Assembly: GCA_045802605.1 (NCBI GenBank)
Contig: JBJMQS010000073.1
Coordinates: 202,686 to 266,685, forward strand
Direction: 5' to 3'
From: JBJMQS01 sp045802605
GTDB lineage: Bacteria; Planctomycetota; Planctomycetia; Gemmatales; Gemmataceae
DNA: 64,000 nt
Part shown: in pieces, positions 7,880 to 17,091 of the stretch
Layout: each line of letters opens with the position of its first letter
How positions within the stretch are numbered: the first letter of the stretch is position 1
Translations under genes and position numbers: made by a program
Notes under the pieces: generated by a model
What the model was told of the DNA's origin: nothing
Databases searched by the model: none
What the model saw: the letters and a program-made list of their open reading frames with translations, nothing else

Positions 7880-9715
7880 ATGGCCATGACCTCGTCGAAG
7901 CATTCCACGACTCCGGAAGAAGCGAATCCGCTGATTTTGAAGTCTTATGGCGACCCGCGGTTTCACACCGAGGGCGACCTTCTGGCCCTGGCGTACGCCG
8001 CCGACGGCTCGCTTTGTTCGGTGGAAGAGCCCGGCGTGCTGCGGCGCTGGGACGCAGACGGCCGGCCTATTGATCGACATTTTCTGAGCGACTTGGAAAC
8101 GCTGTGGTGCTTCAGTCGCGATGCGCAGTGGGTCGCGGCCGGCTGCGATGAGCTCATCATCTGGGACGTGACGACGCAAAAAGTGCTCGCGCGCCTGGAT
8201 CAACCGTCCTGGATCACCGCGATCGCGTTCTCACCAGATAAGTCGTTGATCGCGACTGGGCACGACGACGGCGTCACCCGATTGTGGAAGCCGGGCGAAG
8301 ATGAGCCCGTGGCGGAGTTGGCCGAGCACGACATGCCGGTTTCGGCTCTCGCCTTTGATGTGACCGGTGAGCAATTGGCGAGCGCGGGCGAGGACCGCAA
8401 GATCAAGATTTGGAACGTGAAGCGCGCCGTGGTTCTGCGCACCCTTGCGGGGCATACCGATCGTATTCCAGCCATTGCGTGGCATCCGAACGGGAAATTG
8501 CTCGTCTCGGTCGGCTGGGACGCCACCGCCCGGGTGTGGGATGTCGAAACCGGTGAGCCGAGCATTTTGCTCAACACCCATGACGATCAGGTGCAAGCGC
8601 TGGCGTTTTCGCCCAAAGGCAATGTCCTGGCGACATCGGACTCCGCGTCCACGGTTCACATCTGGAGCGACTTGCTGGCCGCTCAGCTCATGCACCAACT
8701 TCCCGGCTACGCCGAAGAGGTGCGAGCGCTGGCGTTCCGTCCTGATGGCGAAAAGCTGGCGGTCGGCGGAACCGATCGGATGATTCACATTTACGACGTG
8801 CAAACTGGGCAACTCGCGGCCGGCGGGGGACTCGGTGTACGGCGTTCGCTTGCGCTCTGGAACCAGCCGCGCCGGCGCTTGCTCATCAATGCGGAAGAAG
8901 GGTTGCGAATGTGGGAGGTGGAAACCGGCACCGAGCAAACGGCGCCGCTTCCTCCGAATCGCTATTTGCACCTCGCGACCAGTCCCGATGGCCGATGGAT
9001 CGCCGGCGTAACTCCGGATGCCATCGTCCATCTTTGGGATCACGACAAGCGGACGATCCGGACGATGGATGGGCCTCGCTCCGCTCCTAACTTTCTCGCC
9101 TTCAGCCACGACTCGACGATCCTGTTCGGCGCCGTCGGCAACGAGGGAACCGTTTGGCTCTGGGACATCACCAAGCTTGAGCCCAAACTATTGGTCATCG
9201 AAGCGACTGAAGGCTGCTCCGTCGAAGCCGTTGCTCTCCACCCCAACGGCCAATGGCTGCTTTGCGGCGGCGTTGATTTCCTTTCCACCAGCGGTACGAC
9301 CGGAAACGTCTGTCTGTGGGATTTACCCAGCAAAAAGCGCATTTTGTCCATTCCCGATGGCGCAACCTGCCTTATCTTCGACGCCACCGGCGATCGCTTT
9401 GCCTTTGCCACGCCCGATGGGACCGTGCTAATTGCTGCCACGGCGACGGGGGATTTGCTTTTGGAAATCGAAGGCCGCGACGGCGAGCAGATCAACGATC
9501 TGGTATTCTGTCCCGAAGGGAACGCTCTGATCGGCGCGGCCAATGACTCCACGCTGCGAGTGTGGGACACGGAATCCGGGGAGCTTTTGGGCTGCCGGCA
9601 GTTTGGCGTGCCGATTCACTCGCTAGTCATCGACCGAACGGGTCGGCTATTTGCGGGGAACGAGAATACCACCTGCTTCGAGCTTGCTCCAACCAGGCTT
9701 AACGAGTTGTCATGA
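7880..9715 (+). CDS. WD40-repeat beta-propeller protein
   Basis: 611 residues made almost wholly of WD40 repeats: blocks such as A-F-S-P-D-K-S-L-I-A-T-G followed by L-W-K, G-H-T-D-R-I-P-A-I-A-W-H-P-N-G and V-W-D-V-E-T-G recur throughout, enough for one large or two propellers. There is no signal peptide, so a cytosolic scaffold or sensor is likely. The stop is one base before the ATG of a Ser/Thr protein kinase, so the two are translationally coupled and probably act together. Planctomycetes often fuse kinase and WD40 domains in one chain; here they are separate. The ligand is unknown. There is no strong ribosome site; ATG 7886 is an alternative start. Confidence 0.88.
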   Translation: MAMTSSKHSTTPEEANPLILKSYGDPRFHTEGDLLALAYAADGSLCSVEEPGVLRRWDADGRPIDRHFLSDLETLWCFSRDAQWVAAGCDELIIWDVTTQKVLARLDQPSWITAIAFSPDKSLIATGHDDGVTRLWKPGEDEPVAELAEHDMPVSALAFDVTGEQLASAGEDRKIKIWNVKRAVVLRTLAGHTDRIPAIAWHPNGKLLVSVGWDATARVWDVETGEPSILLNTHDDQVQALAFSPKGNVLATSDSASTVHIWSDLLAAQLMHQLPGYAEEVRALAFRPDGEKLAVGGTDRMIHIYDVQTGQLAAGGGLGVRRSLALWNQPRRRLLINAEEGLRMWEVETGTEQTAPLPPNRYLHLATSPDGRWIAGVTPDAIVHLWDHDKRTIRTMDGPRSAPNFLAFSHDSTILFGAVGNEGTVWLWDITKLEPKLLVIEATEGCSVEAVALHPNGQWLLCGGVDFLSTSGTTGNVCLWDLPSKKRILSIPDGATCLIFDATGDRFAFATPDGTVLIAATATGDLLLEIEGRDGEQINDLVFCPEGNALIGAANDSTLRVWDTESGELLGCRQFGVPIHSLVIDRTGRLFAGNENTTCFELAPTRLNELS

Positions 9716-9716
9716 C

Positions 9717-11381
9717 ATGGCGACGGATCGCGACGGCTCCTCCGAAGACATCACGCAATCCGACGAAGGTTCCGACGCACCCGAAACGGGCCCCGACCTC
9801 TCATCACCCGATGATCTTTCCGGCCAGACCCATGGCGACTTTCATATTCTGAGCAGCCTTGGCAAAGGCGGCATGGGCCAGGTCTATCTTGCCGAGCAAC
9901 TCTCTCTCAAACGCAAAGTTGCCATCAAACTCCTGAAGCCCGAGTTGATGGCCAACCCGGTCGCGGTGTCGCGCTTCCGCGCCGAGGCTGAGGCGGTTGC
10001 CAGCATCAACCATCCAAACATCGTCCAGGTCTACATGATCGGCGAATTGGATGGCATGCCGTTCATGGCCCTGGAATATGTGCAAGGCATCACACTCCGG
10101 GACTATCTGGTTCGCAAAGGCGCCCCCGATCTCGTGCGAGCATTGCTGATCATGCGGCAAGTGGCCGCAGCATTGCAGCGAGCGGCCGAGCAGGGGATCG
10201 TCCACCGCGATATCAAGCCCGAAAATATTTTGCTCACTCGCAAAGGCGAGGTGAAAGTCACCGACTTCGGCCTATCGCGCTTGTTGGGCAACGAACGCGA
10301 ACTGAGCCTGACGCAGACCGGCATTACGATGGGCACGCCGCTGTACATGAGCCCCGAGCAGGCGCAAGGCAAGGCGGTCGATCCCCGCAGCGACATCTAT
10401 TCGTTCGGCGTGACGTGCTATCACTTGCTTGCGGGCCGGCCGCCCTTTGGCGGGCAGAATGCCGTCGAAGTCGCGCTGAAACATGTGAACGACGCTCCAC
10501 CGCCACTCTTGGAACAGCGGCCGGATTTGCCGCCTGAGTTGGTTCAACTTGTCCATCGCATGATGGAGAAAGACCCTGCGAAGCGGCCTCAATCGGGCCG
10601 GGACATTCTCCGCGAGTTGAACGCAATGCGCGGACAAAGCTCGGACGCTACGCTGGGCGATTACCCGGGCGGCGTGCCGGTGCGTACTCCGTTGGCGACG
10701 ACGCCCAATCCGCTCGCCGCGACAATCCAGGAAGTGACGCCGAGCTTCAGTGCCGCGTTGCGGGCAGCACCTCGAGTACGTTGGAAGTTCGCGGGCGCGG
10801 TATTGCTGGCGGTCCTCATCGGAGCAGCTAGCCGCTTGGGGTTTGGCCCGGCCCGCGGGCCGACGGCACCATCGGTGCCCAATATCGAACCCAGCAAGAA
10901 AGAACAATCGCTCCTTAGCATGGCTCGGGGTTACGCGGACGCCGATTTCAGCGATCGAGAAAAACTCAAAACTGCTTTGAGAGTCAATTTAGAACTGGCT
11001 CTTCTGTACATCGATGAACATCGCACTGGTGACGCCGAGGCATTCGCCGCCCAGTTAGCCGCAAACAAGTCGCACCCAGGGTACGAGTTCCTTGGACGCA
11101 TGTTGCAGGGGGTTAACGCCTCCTTGTCTGACGACGTTGCTCGATCGAATGAGTTGTTTCAGCTGGCCATGACGGATAAGAACGCGCAGATGTACCTCAA
11201 CCAGTTCTTAACAGTTCCGCCTTCGACAGCAACAATGGATTTTCGATTGCTGCTGGTGCGCGCCCTCGAGCGTAACGAACGGTCTGGTCCCTTGCCAAAC
11301 GATTTGCGCATTCTGAAAAACAGTTCGGTTGCAATCTTGCATGGCCGGCCATTGGCGCCGCTCGGCAAGAAAGGTGGATGA
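9717..11381 (+). CDS. Membrane-anchored serine/threonine protein kinase
   Basis: 554 residues from the ATG one base after the WD40 stop; an open frame extends 66 bases further upstream but inside the WD40 gene. The Hanks-type kinase domain spans about residues 42-305: glycine loop G-K-G-G-M-G-Q-V at 49-56, ATP-binding K71, catalytic H-R-D-I-K-P-E-N with D165 and N170, D-F-G at 183-185, and S-P-E in place of A-P-E. A juxtamembrane linker leads to one transmembrane helix at about 352-374, then a ~180-residue outside domain, helical in appearance and not recognised, which could be the sensor. It should phosphorylate cytosolic proteins on Ser/Thr; the coupled WD40 protein is the natural candidate substrate or scaffold. 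Confidence 0.92.
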   Translation: MATDRDGSSEDITQSDEGSDAPETGPDLSSPDDLSGQTHGDFHILSSLGKGGMGQVYLAEQLSLKRKVAIKLLKPELMANPVAVSRFRAEAEAVASINHPNIVQVYMIGELDGMPFMALEYVQGITLRDYLVRKGAPDLVRALLIMRQVAAALQRAAEQGIVHRDIKPENILLTRKGEVKVTDFGLSRLLGNERELSLTQTGITMGTPLYMSPEQAQGKAVDPRSDIYSFGVTCYHLLAGRPPFGGQNAVEVALKHVNDAPPPLLEQRPDLPPELVQLVHRMMEKDPAKRPQSGRDILRELNAMRGQSSDATLGDYPGGVPVRTPLATTPNPLAATIQEVTPSFSAALRAAPRVRWKFAGAVLLAVLIGAASRLGFGPARGPTAPSVPNIEPSKKEQSLLSMARGYADADFSDREKLKTALRVNLELALLYIDEHRTGDAEAFAAQLAANKSHPGYEFLGRMLQGVNASLSDDVARSNELFQLAMTDKNAQMYLNQFLTVPPSTATMDFRLLLVRALERNERSGPLPNDLRILKNSSVAILHGRPLAPLGKKGG

Positions 11382-11383
11382 AC

Positions 11384-12316
11384 CTACCGGCGTTGCTTCG
11401 CGGCATCATCGGCGGTGATGCCGCGCATCTCCAGCTTGATTTCTACAGTATCATTCTTGATTTCTACGACGGTTGCACTGAGTCCCGCGGAGAGCCACGC
11501 CATTAAGCCACGGTCAGTGCTCTGAGCCATTGAGGGCAACAACTCACGGGTGTCTTTCAAGCCTCGAGTCAGGCGCTCGGCTAACACACTGGCCGACTGG
11601 CCGGGCGCCATTGAAATCGTGCACCGGGCCGTTATTCGCTCATCAAGCTTGATGGTGCCGATCAGGTCTTTCGCGCCGGCCAGCCCAGCCTGGGCGGACG
11701 TCAATCCGCTCGGCAATGCCGCGGCCACGGACACAGCCGCGGTCCGATCCAATTTCTCCAACAAAGGAGTCACAGGAGCACCGGTTGGGCCGGGCTTGGG
11801 AAGCCGCTTGGTCAATGCGTCGAGCAGAGTATTCTTCTCAAATGCGACGAGCAACATTTCGGCTGAAGCAGGCCCGACAAAAACGCTGGCAGGGACGCCT
11901 GGAATCGCCTGCACGGCTCTGAGGATTTCGATGTTCAGAACCGTGCGCTCGTCTTCGTAAAGGACGCGGGCACTTTGTTTTCGTTCGCGGCCAAGCTCCC
12001 GAAAACGAGTCAGCAATCGATCCTGGTCAAATTTTCCCTGCACGACAACGAGCGTTCCCTTGGGATACGCATCACCGCAGATGATCCAGATTCGTTCAAA
12101 GTTCTTGCTTGGATCGAGCCCCAGTGTCTTGGCCGCTTGATTGATCCACTCGGCCGCCGCCCGTGCCGGACCGATGTCCAACTTGGATATTGAAGCATCC
12201 AAAACCTGTGCGACTTGAATGTTGACGACCAAGCGGGTGTCGGCTGTGAGATATTCGCGCGGATCGTCAGCCGCGAGCAGAACGGGAATCAGGAACAGGA
12301 TTGGCAATGATTGCAT
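11384..12316 (-). CDS. Secreted protein of unknown function
   Basis: 310 residues from the ATG at 12316, which overlaps the stop of the methyltransferase gene (TAATG); this coupling argues for this start over the open frame to 12340. A clear signal peptide (S-L-P-I-L-F-L-I-P-V-L-L-A-A) is followed by R-E-Y-L-T-A-D-T-R-L-V-V-N-I, a pattern of alternating strands and helices found in many planctomycete exported proteins. No catalytic motif or known domain is recognisable, and there is a single Cys pair only. It is likely extracytoplasmic. Its coupling to an rRNA methyltransferase gives no functional hint. The 3' end lies two bases from the convergent kinase gene. Confidence 0.75.
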   Translation of the reverse strand: MQSLPILFLIPVLLAADDPREYLTADTRLVVNIQVAQVLDASISKLDIGPARAAAEWINQAAKTLGLDPSKNFERIWIICGDAYPKGTLVVVQGKFDQDRLLTRFRELGRERKQSARVLYEDERTVLNIEILRAVQAIPGVPASVFVGPASAEMLLVAFEKNTLLDALTKRLPKPGPTGAPVTPLLEKLDRTAAVSVAAALPSGLTSAQAGLAGAKDLIGTIKLDERITARCTISMAPGQSASVLAERLTRGLKDTRELLPSMAQSTDRGLMAWLSAGLSATVVEIKNDTVEIKLEMRGITADDAAKQRR

Positions 12317-13506
12317 TACAGCACTCGACAGATGAAGCACTTCAAATAACTCGACTCCGGACAGGTCACCGAAATTGGATGATCGGCATCCTGGCCCCGC
12401 CGCTCTAGTATCTGCAGATCACGTCGAACATCGATGGCCACTTGGGCCATGACTTGCTCGATCTCCGCGGCAGTAATCAGACCGGAGCAACAGCACATGA
12501 CCAAGATCCCGTCGGGGCCCAGCAGCCGTAAAGCATAGCCCAAAAGCGTGCGGTAGCCGCGGAGTGCGTCCGGAATTGCGCCGCGGGTGCGAGCAAACTT
12601 GGGTGGATCGAGTACCACCGCTCCAAACTGACGCTTTGCAGTCACTAATTGGGCCATGTGATCGAAGACATCGGCTTTGACAAACTCGATATTAGTTAGT
12701 GCATTCAACTCGGCATTTTGCTTCGCCAACGCCAACGCAGGCTCCGACACGTCTACGCACTCGATTGACTTCGCGCCGGCCATCGCTGCGTGCAATGCGA
12801 ATCCGCCTGAATAGCTGAAACAGTCCAATACGTCGCGGCCGGGCAGATAGCGAGCGGCCACCGCGCGATTTGACCTTTGGTCAAGAAAGAAACCGGTCTT
12901 CTGGCCCTGTCGGAGATCCACTTGATATTGCACACGATCTTCGCGGATGAGGAGAGGCCCATCTGGCAATGCGCCCCGCAGTGGGCCATCTTGCAGTTCC
13001 AAACCTTCGAGCTTTCCCACGCCACGTTCCGTGCGGAGATAAATCCCATCGACGCCGGTGGTAGTCATCAAGATGTCAGCCAACATCTCACGCCGGATGC
13101 CGATAGCTAGCGAGGTGGGTTGCATTACCAACCAACGGTCGTAGCGATCGACGGTCAGACCCGAGATGCCATCTGCCTCGCTCGCGATCAGCCGATAGGC
13201 GGGCTGTTGCGCATCGATGCCAAAGAGTGTGTGGCGCAGTCGCTGGGCTGCCTCGATTCGATCTCGAAAAAATGATTCGTCGAGAGGTCGTCCGGTGTCC
13301 CACGAGTACAGCCGCACGCGAATCTTGCTCTTTGAGTTGAAGAAACCTCGCGCAACAAAATTGCCCGCGGAGGAAACCAAGTCGACTTCGGCGCCATCAA
13401 CGGGATCACCTTCGACCGCTTGGACCGCACCCGGAAACACCCAGGGATGTCGCGCGAAAAAGGGCTGGGCCCGCTTTGGCTGCAGGATAACGTGTGGAAG
13501 GTTCAT
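12316..13506 (-). CDS. rlmI: RlmI-type 23S rRNA (cytosine-5) methyltransferase
   Basis: 396 residues, the size of RlmI/YccW-family SAM-dependent methyltransferases. An N-terminal PUA-like RNA-binding domain (about 5-75, with F-A-R-H-P-W-V-F and A-R-G-F-F-N) precedes a linker and a Rossmann methyltransferase domain: SAM motif V-L-D-C-F-S-Y-S-G-G at 226-235, acidic V-D-V-S at 251, the catalytic-loop L-D-P-P-K-F-A-R at 299-306, and C-C-C-S-G at 338-342. E. coli RlmI makes m5C1962 in 23S rRNA; the same target is likely but not proven. It follows a response regulator by 11 bases and is coupled to the secreted protein. Confidence 0.9.
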   Translation of the reverse strand: MNLPHVILQPKRAQPFFARHPWVFPGAVQAVEGDPVDGAEVDLVSSAGNFVARGFFNSKSKIRVRLYSWDTGRPLDESFFRDRIEAAQRLRHTLFGIDAQQPAYRLIASEADGISGLTVDRYDRWLVMQPTSLAIGIRREMLADILMTTTGVDGIYLRTERGVGKLEGLELQDGPLRGALPDGPLLIREDRVQYQVDLRQGQKTGFFLDQRSNRAVAARYLPGRDVLDCFSYSGGFALHAAMAGAKSIECVDVSEPALALAKQNAELNALTNIEFVKADVFDHMAQLVTAKRQFGAVVLDPPKFARTRGAIPDALRGYRTLLGYALRLLGPDGILVMCCCSGLITAAEIEQVMAQVAIDVRRDLQILERRGQDADHPISVTCPESSYLKCFICRVL

Positions 13507-13517
13507 AAATGGATTCG

Positions 13518-13967
13518 TTAGGGGCCGGACTGTCCCACGGCCTGGAGATAATCGAGCGTTCGATCCACATCGGTCGCGAGCCGACGGCTCTCCAGCAACG
13601 CGCGAACTCGCATCACGAGGTCCGTCTTGTGAATCGGCTTGGTAAGAAAGTCATTGGTTCCGGCATCGACGGCACGATCGATATCGCTGGGTTGGTCCAG
13701 GGCCGTGATCATCAGCACCGGCAGATCGCGCGTCGCCCGGTCATTGCGGAGCCGTTTACACACTTCAAATCCGCTGAGCTTGGGCATCATCACGTCCAAC
13801 AGAAGCACGTCTGGCTTCCACTCGCGCACAGCTTTGAGGGTTTCATCGCCGTCGGCGGCCCGACGCACATTCCACCCCGTGCCGTCGAGGAAGTCCTCGA
13901 TCAGTTCGGCACCTTGCGGGTTATCCTCGGCTACGAGAATCCGAGCCGGCTCGCTTTTCGTATCCAT
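13518..13967 (-). CDS. Response regulator receiver protein
   Basis: 149 residues: one receiver domain and little else. The acidic pocket E14-D15, phosphoacceptor D58 in L-L-L-D-V-M-M-P, T88 in V-L-M-I-T-A and K110 in F-L-T-K-P are all present. No output domain follows, only a ~30-residue helical tail, so it should work through protein contact like CheY or PleD-type single-domain regulators. No histidine kinase is encoded nearby. It is first in a probable three-gene minus-strand operon with rlmI and a secreted protein. Confidence 0.92.
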   Translation of the reverse strand: MDTKSEPARILVAEDNPQGAELIEDFLDGTGWNVRRAADGDETLKAVREWKPDVLLLDVMMPKLSGFEVCKRLRNDRATRDLPVLMITALDQPSDIDRAVDAGTNDFLTKPIHKTDLVMRVRALLESRRLATDVDRTLDYLQAVGQSGP

Positions 13968-14000
13968 GTCGGCATTATATTAGGCTGCGGAGGGGTATGA

Positions 14001-14984
14001 ATGTCTGGCGGCGCCATCTTCATTGTGCTCGTGGTGGCGGCGTTTCCCGGCATCATCATCCTGGCCGTCGTGGTTAAGTGGATTGAGGTTCGCCGCGCGA
14101 TGCGATGGCCGCAGACCACGGGCAAGGTCATCGCGAACCGGGTGGAGTCGAGCAAGAAACGCCCCAACGACCCCGGCTACGATTTCGGCGACACCGAGGT
14201 GAGAAACGACCCATTTGTCGAGTACGAGTATTCGGTCGGCGGGAAGAAATATCGCTGTCACAGAATTACCATCGGCGAACGCACCGCGGATTGGGAATTG
14301 GAAGGGATCCTCGCGCGGTATCCCGTCGGGCGGTCGGTGATTGTGTACTACGACTCGGCCGATCCCTACAAAGCTGTTCTTGAACGCGATATCTTCGGGA
14401 AGATGCTCTGGGCAGGATTTGGCTGCTTGATGCTCTTTTTCATCGGCGGTCCGCTCGCGCTCGTTGGCATCTACTACGGCGCGGAGAGCTGGTTCTTCAA
14501 CAAGCTCGGTAAGAATTCGCCCGCACCGTTCCTGGCGGCTCTGAGTTGCTTCGGTCTCGTTGCTGTATTGTTCGCGATGGCTTACCTTTGCTATGTGTTT
14601 ACCGCGAGTCGCTGGCCGACGGTGCGCGGCAAAATCATTGAAAGCGGGGTCGAGGCATTTCTGAATTACCGCAACATGGATGACACGGGCCGGGTGTACA
14701 CAAACTACAAGCCCAGTGTGCTCTACGCTTACGATGTGAACGGCCATCACTTCACGGGCGACCGCGTATCGCTCGGCGTTAAGATCTCCTCGACGCTCCC
14801 GTTGATTGCAAAACGCATGGCGAAAAAATATGCCGTCGGAACTGAAGTCGATGTACGTTACAACCCACAGAGCCCCGGCGAATCAACACTCCATGCTTTT
14901 TCGTGGGTGCAACTGTTGCTGATCCTTATCATCGGCGCGGTGTTTACACTCGTGTGGGCAATTACGACGGGACGCCTTGGCTGA
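14001..14984 (+). CDS. DUF3592 membrane protein, duplicated domain
   Basis: 327 residues. A helix at about 5-26 is followed by a soluble module (R-W-P-Q-T-T-G-K-V-I, Y-E-Y-S-V-G-G-K-K-Y, V-x-V-Y-Y-D-S-A-D-P), then two membrane helices (about 134-160 and 178-202), then a second copy of the module (R-W-P-T-V-R-G-K-I-I, Y-A-Y-D-V-N-G-H-H-F, V-D-V-R-Y-N-P) and a C-terminal helix at about 300-322. The W-P-x-x-x-G-x-V and V-x-Y-x-P-x-x-P blocks define DUF3592, a family of unknown function. It is divergent from the response regulator by 33 bases. Confidence 0.8.
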   Translation: MSGGAIFIVLVVAAFPGIIILAVVVKWIEVRRAMRWPQTTGKVIANRVESSKKRPNDPGYDFGDTEVRNDPFVEYEYSVGGKKYRCHRITIGERTADWELEGILARYPVGRSVIVYYDSADPYKAVLERDIFGKMLWAGFGCLMLFFIGGPLALVGIYYGAESWFFNKLGKNSPAPFLAALSCFGLVAVLFAMAYLCYVFTASRWPTVRGKIIESGVEAFLNYRNMDDTGRVYTNYKPSVLYAYDVNGHHFTGDRVSLGVKISSTLPLIAKRMAKKYAVGTEVDVRYNPQSPGESTLHAFSWVQLLLILIIGAVFTLVWAITTGRLG

Positions 14985-15009
14985 ATCTCTGAATTGGTTT
15001 TCTGATTTT

Positions 15010-15080
15010 GTAGCCGCGGGCTTTAGCCGCGCGTCCTGGCAATTGCTTGGTCCCGACGCGGGCTGAAGCCCGCGGCTACA
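15010..15080 (+). repeat. 70-bp palindromic repeat, copy A
   Basis: Left arm GTAGCCGCGGGCTTTAGC, asymmetric centre CCTGGCAATTGCTTGG, right arm CGGGCTGAAGCCCGCGGCTAC. Three more copies lie at 16989, 23906 and 37747. This copy is in the space between two convergent genes and can fold into a long hairpin. The centre reads in the plus orientation. Confidence 0.85.
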
Positions 15081-15098
15081 AAATCGAAAATCCAATTC

Positions 15099-16793
15099 TT
15101 ACCATGCGGGCAGCGAATTGCCGATGGTGTTGCGGAAGATCAGGTAGTCGTTCTGGTCCACCTCGCCGGTGCCATCCAGGTTGAACGCAGGCTGCGAGGT
15201 CGCGACGGCGTTGCGGAACAGCAAATAGTCCTTGTTGTTCACTGCCGAATCGCCGTTGAAATCGCCGAGCAAGCGGTGGAAGTGCCACACCAGATCATCG
15301 CCCGGCGTGCCGTCGCCGTTGCCATCAAGGGGTCGGCCAAAGATGTCGTGCACCTGATTTGCCAGCACCTTCAATTCGTAATTTCCATCCGGCAACCCAG
15401 TGGCATAAGTTGGGAACGTCAGCTTCATCTTGCTGGCGGTCGCCGTACTGCCGGTGGTTTCCACAGTCACCGGGATGGGGGTGCCGGTGGAAGTCGTGAG
15501 TTGGAAGGCGGTTGCGGGATTGGAGGGCAAGGCGACGTTGCGCGTGAAGCCGACATCGACATCTTTGACGTCTGCGGCTGAGCCACCGTTGGTCCCGCCG
15601 TTGATGCTCGGCGGAGCAGCGGTGCGTGCGGCAGCGCCCGCATAACAGCGGGCGTAGACGTCCCAGAGATCCCCGTCCTGGTTGATATTGTTGAGCTGAG
15701 CATCCCAAGCAAAAAACGCATCTCCGTAAGCATTGACTGCTACGATCGGGCGCGCCGTGGAGTAGGGATCGGTTTTGATCTGAGTTGGTGCGCCAATCAC
15801 ATTAAGATTAGAGTCAATAAGCCGGAAATAATTCGCACTACCGGCGGAGTACGTCAACACCAATGCCGAATCTGGTGTTAAGGCCATTCTAGGCCATGGC
15901 CAGTAACCCGTCGGTGCCTGCCAATTGGCAAGCGAAATACCTGTAGGACCAAATTTAGAGAGATGAAAATCACTGACCGAGCCGTCGCCAGTGGCCACAA
16001 ACGTGTTGTCGCTAGAGTCGCAAATAATCTCGAACAGCAAATCGTTATAACTGATGGCACCTGTGATAGTGCCAGTCAAGGCCTGGCCCGATGGTGAAAA
16101 CCGCTTAATCGAGGATGTGTTGAACGCATCGCGCCATCCAATTGAGTAAGTGCCATCAGGAGCTGCGGAAATCCGTGGCGAAGCTCCCACGTCAATGATT
16201 GACGCGCTAGAGAGAGCTGTGCCATCGGTTGCGAATCGCCGTGAGCGAATGAAGCCAAAGCTGCTGCTTGTGTCTTTTTGCCACCAAGTAACCACGTAAT
16301 CGCCGTCGGGTAAAAACGTAACTTTGCTACTACCCATCGTGTAACCACTATTCGAATTAACAAACGACGCCTGTCCAAGAGGTTGCCCGGCTGCATCAAA
16401 TCTTCGAGCGAGAATTGACCATGATTGCGGACCCGTAAAACCCGGCCAATTTGTCCAGACGACGACAAAATTGCCGGCTGCATCCACGGCAATGGAAATA
16501 CTATCCGCAGCGTCTCCGGTTTCACTTACGGCGATTGGCGAACCGACTAGGACGCCATTTGGATGGTATCGCTGCACTGTTACGCCGTAATTGGTGTTCG
16601 GAAAGAGAACGTCATCGAAGCCGTGAAATGCAACGAGGAAATCGCCGCCAGGCACTGACATCGCGCTCGAGAACCGCTCCGAACCGTAAGTCGGAATATT
16701 GACCCGAAACTCAGGTCCAACTGGTGTCAGCGTCGGTGTGATGCGGCTCTCTAAGCTCTGTAACTGCGGTCGGATTCTGTGGCGTGGGGGCAT
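15099..16793 (-). CDS. Secreted/cell-surface protein with dockerin-like C-terminus
   Basis: 564 residues from the ATG at 16793, chosen because GGAG lies seven bases upstream and the protein then opens with the planctomycete surface-protein pattern: basic residues followed by L-Q-S-L-E-S-R-I-T-P. Upstream ATG/GTG in the open frame to 16889 give an Arg-rich stretch without this feature. The body has repeated segments such as D-A-A-G-N-F-V-V-V-W and L-P-D-G-D-Y-V-V-T-W, likely strands of a beta-propeller or beta-sandwich. The end holds two calcium-loop dockerin-type repeats (D-F-N-G-D-S-A-V-N-N-K-D-Y and N-L-D-G-T-G-E-V-D-Q-N-D-Y). Such proteins are exported and attached or assembled outside; no enzyme motif is visible. 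Confidence 0.82.
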   Translation of the reverse strand: MPPRHRIRPQLQSLESRITPTLTPVGPEFRVNIPTYGSERFSSAMSVPGGDFLVAFHGFDDVLFPNTNYGVTVQRYHPNGVLVGSPIAVSETGDAADSISIAVDAAGNFVVVWTNWPGFTGPQSWSILARRFDAAGQPLGQASFVNSNSGYTMGSSKVTFLPDGDYVVTWWQKDTSSSFGFIRSRRFATDGTALSSASIIDVGASPRISAAPDGTYSIGWRDAFNTSSIKRFSPSGQALTGTITGAISYNDLLFEIICDSSDNTFVATGDGSVSDFHLSKFGPTGISLANWQAPTGYWPWPRMALTPDSALVLTYSAGSANYFRLIDSNLNVIGAPTQIKTDPYSTARPIVAVNAYGDAFFAWDAQLNNINQDGDLWDVYARCYAGAAARTAAPPSINGGTNGGSAADVKDVDVGFTRNVALPSNPATAFQLTTSTGTPIPVTVETTGSTATASKMKLTFPTYATGLPDGNYELKVLANQVHDIFGRPLDGNGDGTPGDDLVWHFHRLLGDFNGDSAVNNKDYLLFRNAVATSQPAFNLDGTGEVDQNDYLIFRNTIGNSLPAW

Positions 16794-16988
16794 GGCGGGT
16801 CTCCGTGAAATGAGAGATAGGATCGACACGCGCCAGGCGGAGCGGGGTACGAGAAAGATGATGTAACCGCGAAACCGGGCGCTGGACACAGCATACGCCT
16901 GTGAGATTGCAACCGCAAGAGAATTGCCTTACGTATACCGCCGCGCCCCGATTTGCTCCGGCTCGAAGAACACGGGCAGATTCCTTTT

Positions 16989-17059
16989 GTAGCCGCGGCT
17001 TCAGCCCGCGTCGGGGCCAAGCGATTGCCAGCTCGCGCGGGCTGAAGCCCGCGGCTACA
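16989..17059 (-). repeat. 70-bp palindromic repeat, copy B
   Basis: Same arms as copy A (GTAGCCGCGGCTTCAGCCCG ... GCTGAAGCCCGCGGCTAC) but the centre reads CCAAGCGATTGCCAG, the reverse complement of the centre in copies A and C, so this copy is inverted. It sits about 30 bases downstream of the YHYH gene, where it could also help end transcription. Confidence 0.83.
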
Positions 17060-17091
17060 TGAACACGAAATCCAAATAATTACAAATGCGG

